From the NCBI GenBank assembly GCA_900551095.1, contig URUJ01000021.1, positions 1 to 6,982 on the forward strand: a stretch of DNA of 6,982 nucleotides. The letters are read 5' to 3'. This document shows, in pieces, positions 5,266-6,982 of the stretch (position 1 is the stretch's first letter; each line of letters starts with the position of its first letter). The DNA comes from an uncultured Anaerococcus sp. (lineage in GTDB: Bacteria > Bacillota > Clostridia > Tissierellales > Peptoniphilaceae). Made by a program: the position numbers and the translations under genes. The notes below the pieces were generated by a model, which saw only the letters and a program-made list of their open reading frames with translations, was not told the origin of the DNA and made no database searches.

Positions 5266-5952
5266 ATGCAAACTTGTAAACATTGCCAAGAAAAAGGGAA
5301 GTGTCTCTCTAAAATCAAACTTTTTAATAAGCTTGGTGTAGATGAATCAAAAAATATTTATTTATCAGCAGTTCATAAGAATTTAAAAAAAGGTGAAAGT
5401 TTATTTTTAAATGGAGATTTAGTAGACAAACTTATTGTAATTAGATATGGGAAAATTAAATCCTCAACCTATGATGATGAGGGGAGAGAAAGTATAAGTA
5501 AGATTTATGTGGAAGGTGACATTATAGGAGAGAATTCAATTTTCTTAGATAATTCTTATACATCTAATGGAGTTGCAATAGAAAATACAGGAATTTGTCA
5601 AATAGACAAAAATTTATTAAGGAATATTTTGGTAAAAGATCATGACTTTTCAATAAATATGATAAAATCACTTAGCGAAAAATTATATGATACAGAAAGA
5701 TTCCTAGAAATTTTGTCAATAAAAGATTCCTACAAAAGATTAGCCGCATTTTTACTTTATAGGGCGAAAATGAGCAAGAATCATTTAGTAAGTCTTAACC
5801 AGGAAAACATTGCATCGTCAATAAATATGACAAGAGAAACTGTATCTAGAAAACTATCTGAGCTTGAAAAAGATGGATATATAGAAAATATAGCCTATAA
5901 AAAAATTAGAATAAAAAACATATCTGCTTTAGAAAACTTAACAAATATGTAA
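5266..5952 (+). CDS. Fnr/Crp-family transcriptional regulator with Fnr-type cysteines
   Basis: 228 residues, normal for the family. An N-terminal cysteine cluster C4-x2-C7-x5-C13 has exactly the spacing of E. coli FNR C20/C23/C29, and C111 (TGICQID) aligns with FNR C122 (MVCEIP), so all four [4Fe-4S] ligands appear present. Residues 20-120 form the cyclic-nucleotide-binding-like beta-roll, 122-155 the dimer helix, and 160-215 the winged helix. The recognition helix is MTRETVSRKL (R190, E191, S194, R195), combining the CRP arginine position with the FNR serine. Start ATG 5266 is preferred over TTG 5263 because AAGGGAG (5253-5259) is 6 bases before the ATG. Predicted role: sense O2 and/or NO in the cytoplasm and control the ric-flavodiiron unit next door. 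Other family members with N-terminal cysteines are not all oxygen sensors, so the signal is inferred. Confidence 0.85.
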   Translation: MQTCKHCQEKGKCLSKIKLFNKLGVDESKNIYLSAVHKNLKKGESLFLNGDLVDKLIVIRYGKIKSSTYDDEGRESISKIYVEGDIIGENSIFLDNSYTSNGVAIENTGICQIDKNLLRNILVKDHDFSINMIKSLSEKLYDTERFLEILSIKDSYKRLAAFLLYRAKMSKNHLVSLNQENIASSINMTRETVSRKLSELEKDGYIENIAYKKIRIKNISALENLTNM

Positions 5953-5955
5953 AAG

Positions 5956-5971
5956 TGTGATATATAACACA
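5956..5971 (+). promoter_or_regulatory. Crp/Fnr-type operator upstream of the RIC gene
   Basis: TGTGA-TATATA-ACACA is a 16-bp palindrome with a single mismatched pair, matching the Crp/Fnr layout TGTGA-N6-TCACA. Its left half also contains GTGAT, 4 of 5 matches to the FNR half-site TTGAT. The centre (5963.5) lies 29.5 bases before the -10 TACAAT at 5993, which places it at -41.5, the class II activator position. It begins 4 bases after the Fnr-type gene stop. Confidence 0.65.
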
Positions 5972-5992
5972 GAAAATTATTAAATCTTCCTT

Positions 5993-5998
5993 TACAAT
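5993..5998 (+). promoter_or_regulatory. Probable -10 box of the ric-flavodiiron unit
   Basis: TACAAT (5 of 6) predicts a start near 6005. No -35 resemblance is seen upstream, as expected for an activator-dependent promoter. An overlapping TATAAT at 5998-6003 is a better match by sequence but would put the operator at about -46.5. Confidence 0.5.
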
Positions 5999-6027
5999 AT
6001 AATTAGCTAGTAAAGAAGGAGGATAAA

Positions 6028-6729
6028 ATGATAGGCATTGATACTAAGATAGAAGACCTAGTTAAGACGGATACCAATATAATAGATTTTTTTAATAAGG
6101 AGAAGATTGACTTTTGTTGCAATGGTCACATGACTATTGAAGAAGTTGCAAAAGAAAAAAACATCGATGCAAATGATCTTGCTAAAAAAATTCAAGGAGC
6201 TATTAACTCCGATAATTCTAATAGAGAAGATATAATGAATCTAGATGATTTTAAGAATTTAGATATAAAAGAGATGATAAATTCTTTAATCATAGATCAT
6301 CACAAAAGAGAAAGAGATTTACTTTTTGAAATAGATCCTTTATTAAATAAAATCCTATCTGTTCATTTCGCACATCATGGTGAGGAATTGATGAAGCTTC
6401 ATTCTCTTTTTGCAGACCTTAAGAAGGAATTAGAAGAACACTTTGTAAAGGAAGAAGAAATAACTTTCCCACTAATGTTAGAAAATGAATCACCTAGCCA
6501 AGAAGTAATCAAAAAGGTTGAAGAATTAGAAACTGACCATGAAAAGGCGGGAGATATTATCAAGGAAATAATAGAACTAACCGATTGGTTTAATCCGCCA
6601 GAAGATGCCTGCAGGACATATGTGCATACATTTAATTTGCTAGAAAAGCTAGTAAAGGATGTATTTATCCATATATTCAAAGAAAATTCTGTAATGTTTG
6701 AAAAATATAGGGAAAATGGAGGAAAATAA
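6028..6729 (+). CDS. Iron-sulfur cluster repair di-iron protein (RIC/ScdA/YtfE family)
   Basis: 233 residues, close to the usual length of about 220-240. The N-terminal ScdA_N-type domain (about 5-55) has the characteristic IDFCCNGHMTIEEV with adjacent C30-C31. The C-terminal hemerythrin-like domain (about 82-228) supplies the expected di-iron ligands: H91 or H92 (DHHKRERDLL), H138-xxx-E142 (EEHFVKEEE), H171 (TDHEKAGDI) and H215-xxx-E219 (FIHIFKENSVMF). The family protects or restores iron-sulfur clusters damaged by NO and oxidative stress, probably by iron handling or NO chemistry at the di-iron site in the cytoplasm. The SD AAGGAGG (6016-6022) is 5 bases from the ATG. Transcription is probably driven from the Fnr-type site at 5956-5971. 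The stop overlaps the next start by one base, so the two products are coupled. Confidence 0.92.
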   Translation: MIGIDTKIEDLVKTDTNIIDFFNKEKIDFCCNGHMTIEEVAKEKNIDANDLAKKIQGAINSDNSNREDIMNLDDFKNLDIKEMINSLIIDHHKRERDLLFEIDPLLNKILSVHFAHHGEELMKLHSLFADLKKELEEHFVKEEEITFPLMLENESPSQEVIKKVEELETDHEKAGDIIKEIIELTDWFNPPEDACRTYVHTFNLLEKLVKDVFIHIFKENSVMFEKYRENGGK

Positions 6730-6982
6730 TGAAGAAACAAATAAAAAATAATGTATATTGGGTCGGTAAAATCGATTGGGAACTACAGGAATTTCATGGG
6801 AGTGAATTTTCCGTTCACCATGGCTCTAGCCAAAATGCATATCTAATACAAGAAGAAAAAACTGTATTGATAGATACAGTCTGGACACCTCATAAAGAAG
6901 AATTTGTTAAAAATCTCAAAACAGAAATTGACCTAAAGGAAATTGATTACATTGTAATTAATCACGGAGAACCAGACCATTC
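6729..6982 (+). CDS. Flavodiiron protein (FprA/A-type flavoprotein), N-terminal part, cut by window end
   Basis: 84 full codons are visible. The sequence opens with NVYWVGKIDWELQEFHG, typical of flavodiiron proteins, continues with SSQNAYLIQEEKTVLIDTV of the metallo-beta-lactamase-like fold, and ends in NHGEPDH, giving the di-iron ligand motif H79-x-E81-x-D83-H84. The remaining ligands and the flavodoxin-like FMN domain lie beyond the window. Members reduce O2 to water and/or NO to N2O in the cytoplasm of anaerobes, using electrons from rubredoxin or similar carriers. Which substrate dominates cannot be told here. The ATG overlaps the RIC stop (TAATG), with GGAGG at 6718-6722 inside the RIC gene as its SD, so translation is coupled. 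Confidence 0.9.
   Translation, partial: MKKQIKNNVYWVGKIDWELQEFHGSEFSVHHGSSQNAYLIQEEKTVLIDTVWTPHKEEFVKNLKTEIDLKEIDYIVINHGEPDH

Noticed and set aside
6399..6740. Reverse-strand frame of 113 codons
   Set aside because: It is Ser- and Phe-rich and antisense to the well-supported RIC gene and its overlap with the flavodiiron gene.
1..6982. tRNA, rRNA, CRISPR array, riboswitch or complete insertion sequence
   Set aside because: No cloverleaf, regularly spaced repeats, conserved riboswitch core or transposase was seen on either strand.

Overview
The window is AT-rich DNA with strong Shine-Dalgarno (SD) sites, occasional TTG and GTG starts, and intrinsic terminators. This points to a low-GC Gram-positive bacterium. 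The right-hand genes (a Fnr-type regulator, a RIC-type iron-sulfur repair protein and a flavodiiron protein) suggest an anaerobe that must survive oxygen or nitric oxide. A Gram-positive anaerobic coccus related to Anaerococcus or Peptoniphilus is my best guess, from gene style only.

Left part (1-3530): an aromatic-acid-exporter-like membrane protein (29-988) is followed by a long uncharacterised gene (1075-3417). That gene is split into three reading frames by an extra base in a T run near 1626-1630 and a missing base in a G run near 2993-2996. The two changes cancel, and restoring them gives a continuous protein of about 780 residues with a His-rich N-terminal motif, a long glycine-zipper hydrophobic region and a helical tail. 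A terminator-like hairpin follows at 3484-3525.

Middle part (3531-5166): a two-gene regulatory pair consists of a small Xre-type regulator and a four-helix membrane protein of DUF2178 type. It has a strong promoter, a 20-bp near-perfect palindrome as likely operator, and a terminator. Next is a short AraC-type gene (4371-4757) that has lost the C-terminal sensor domain usual in its closest relatives. Its promoter sits inside an 18-bp perfect inverted repeat. The roughly 500-base gap after it holds a broken 3' end of an RNA (uracil-5)-methyltransferase gene (rlmD/rumA type). Two short insertions, each flanked by direct repeats, interrupt it. This looks like a used integration site and may mark the right edge of a mobile or formerly mobile region.

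Right part (5166-6982): a Fnr/Crp regulator carries all four cysteines of the Fnr [4Fe-4S] type. It is followed by a Crp/Fnr-like palindrome centred 41.5 bases upstream of the expected transcription start of the next unit. That unit encodes a RIC/ScdA/YtfE di-iron protein and, with a one-base stop/start overlap, a flavodiiron protein that runs off the window. The three genes form a coherent oxygen/NO defence module: the regulator senses, RIC repairs iron-sulfur clusters, and the flavodiiron protein reduces O2 or NO.
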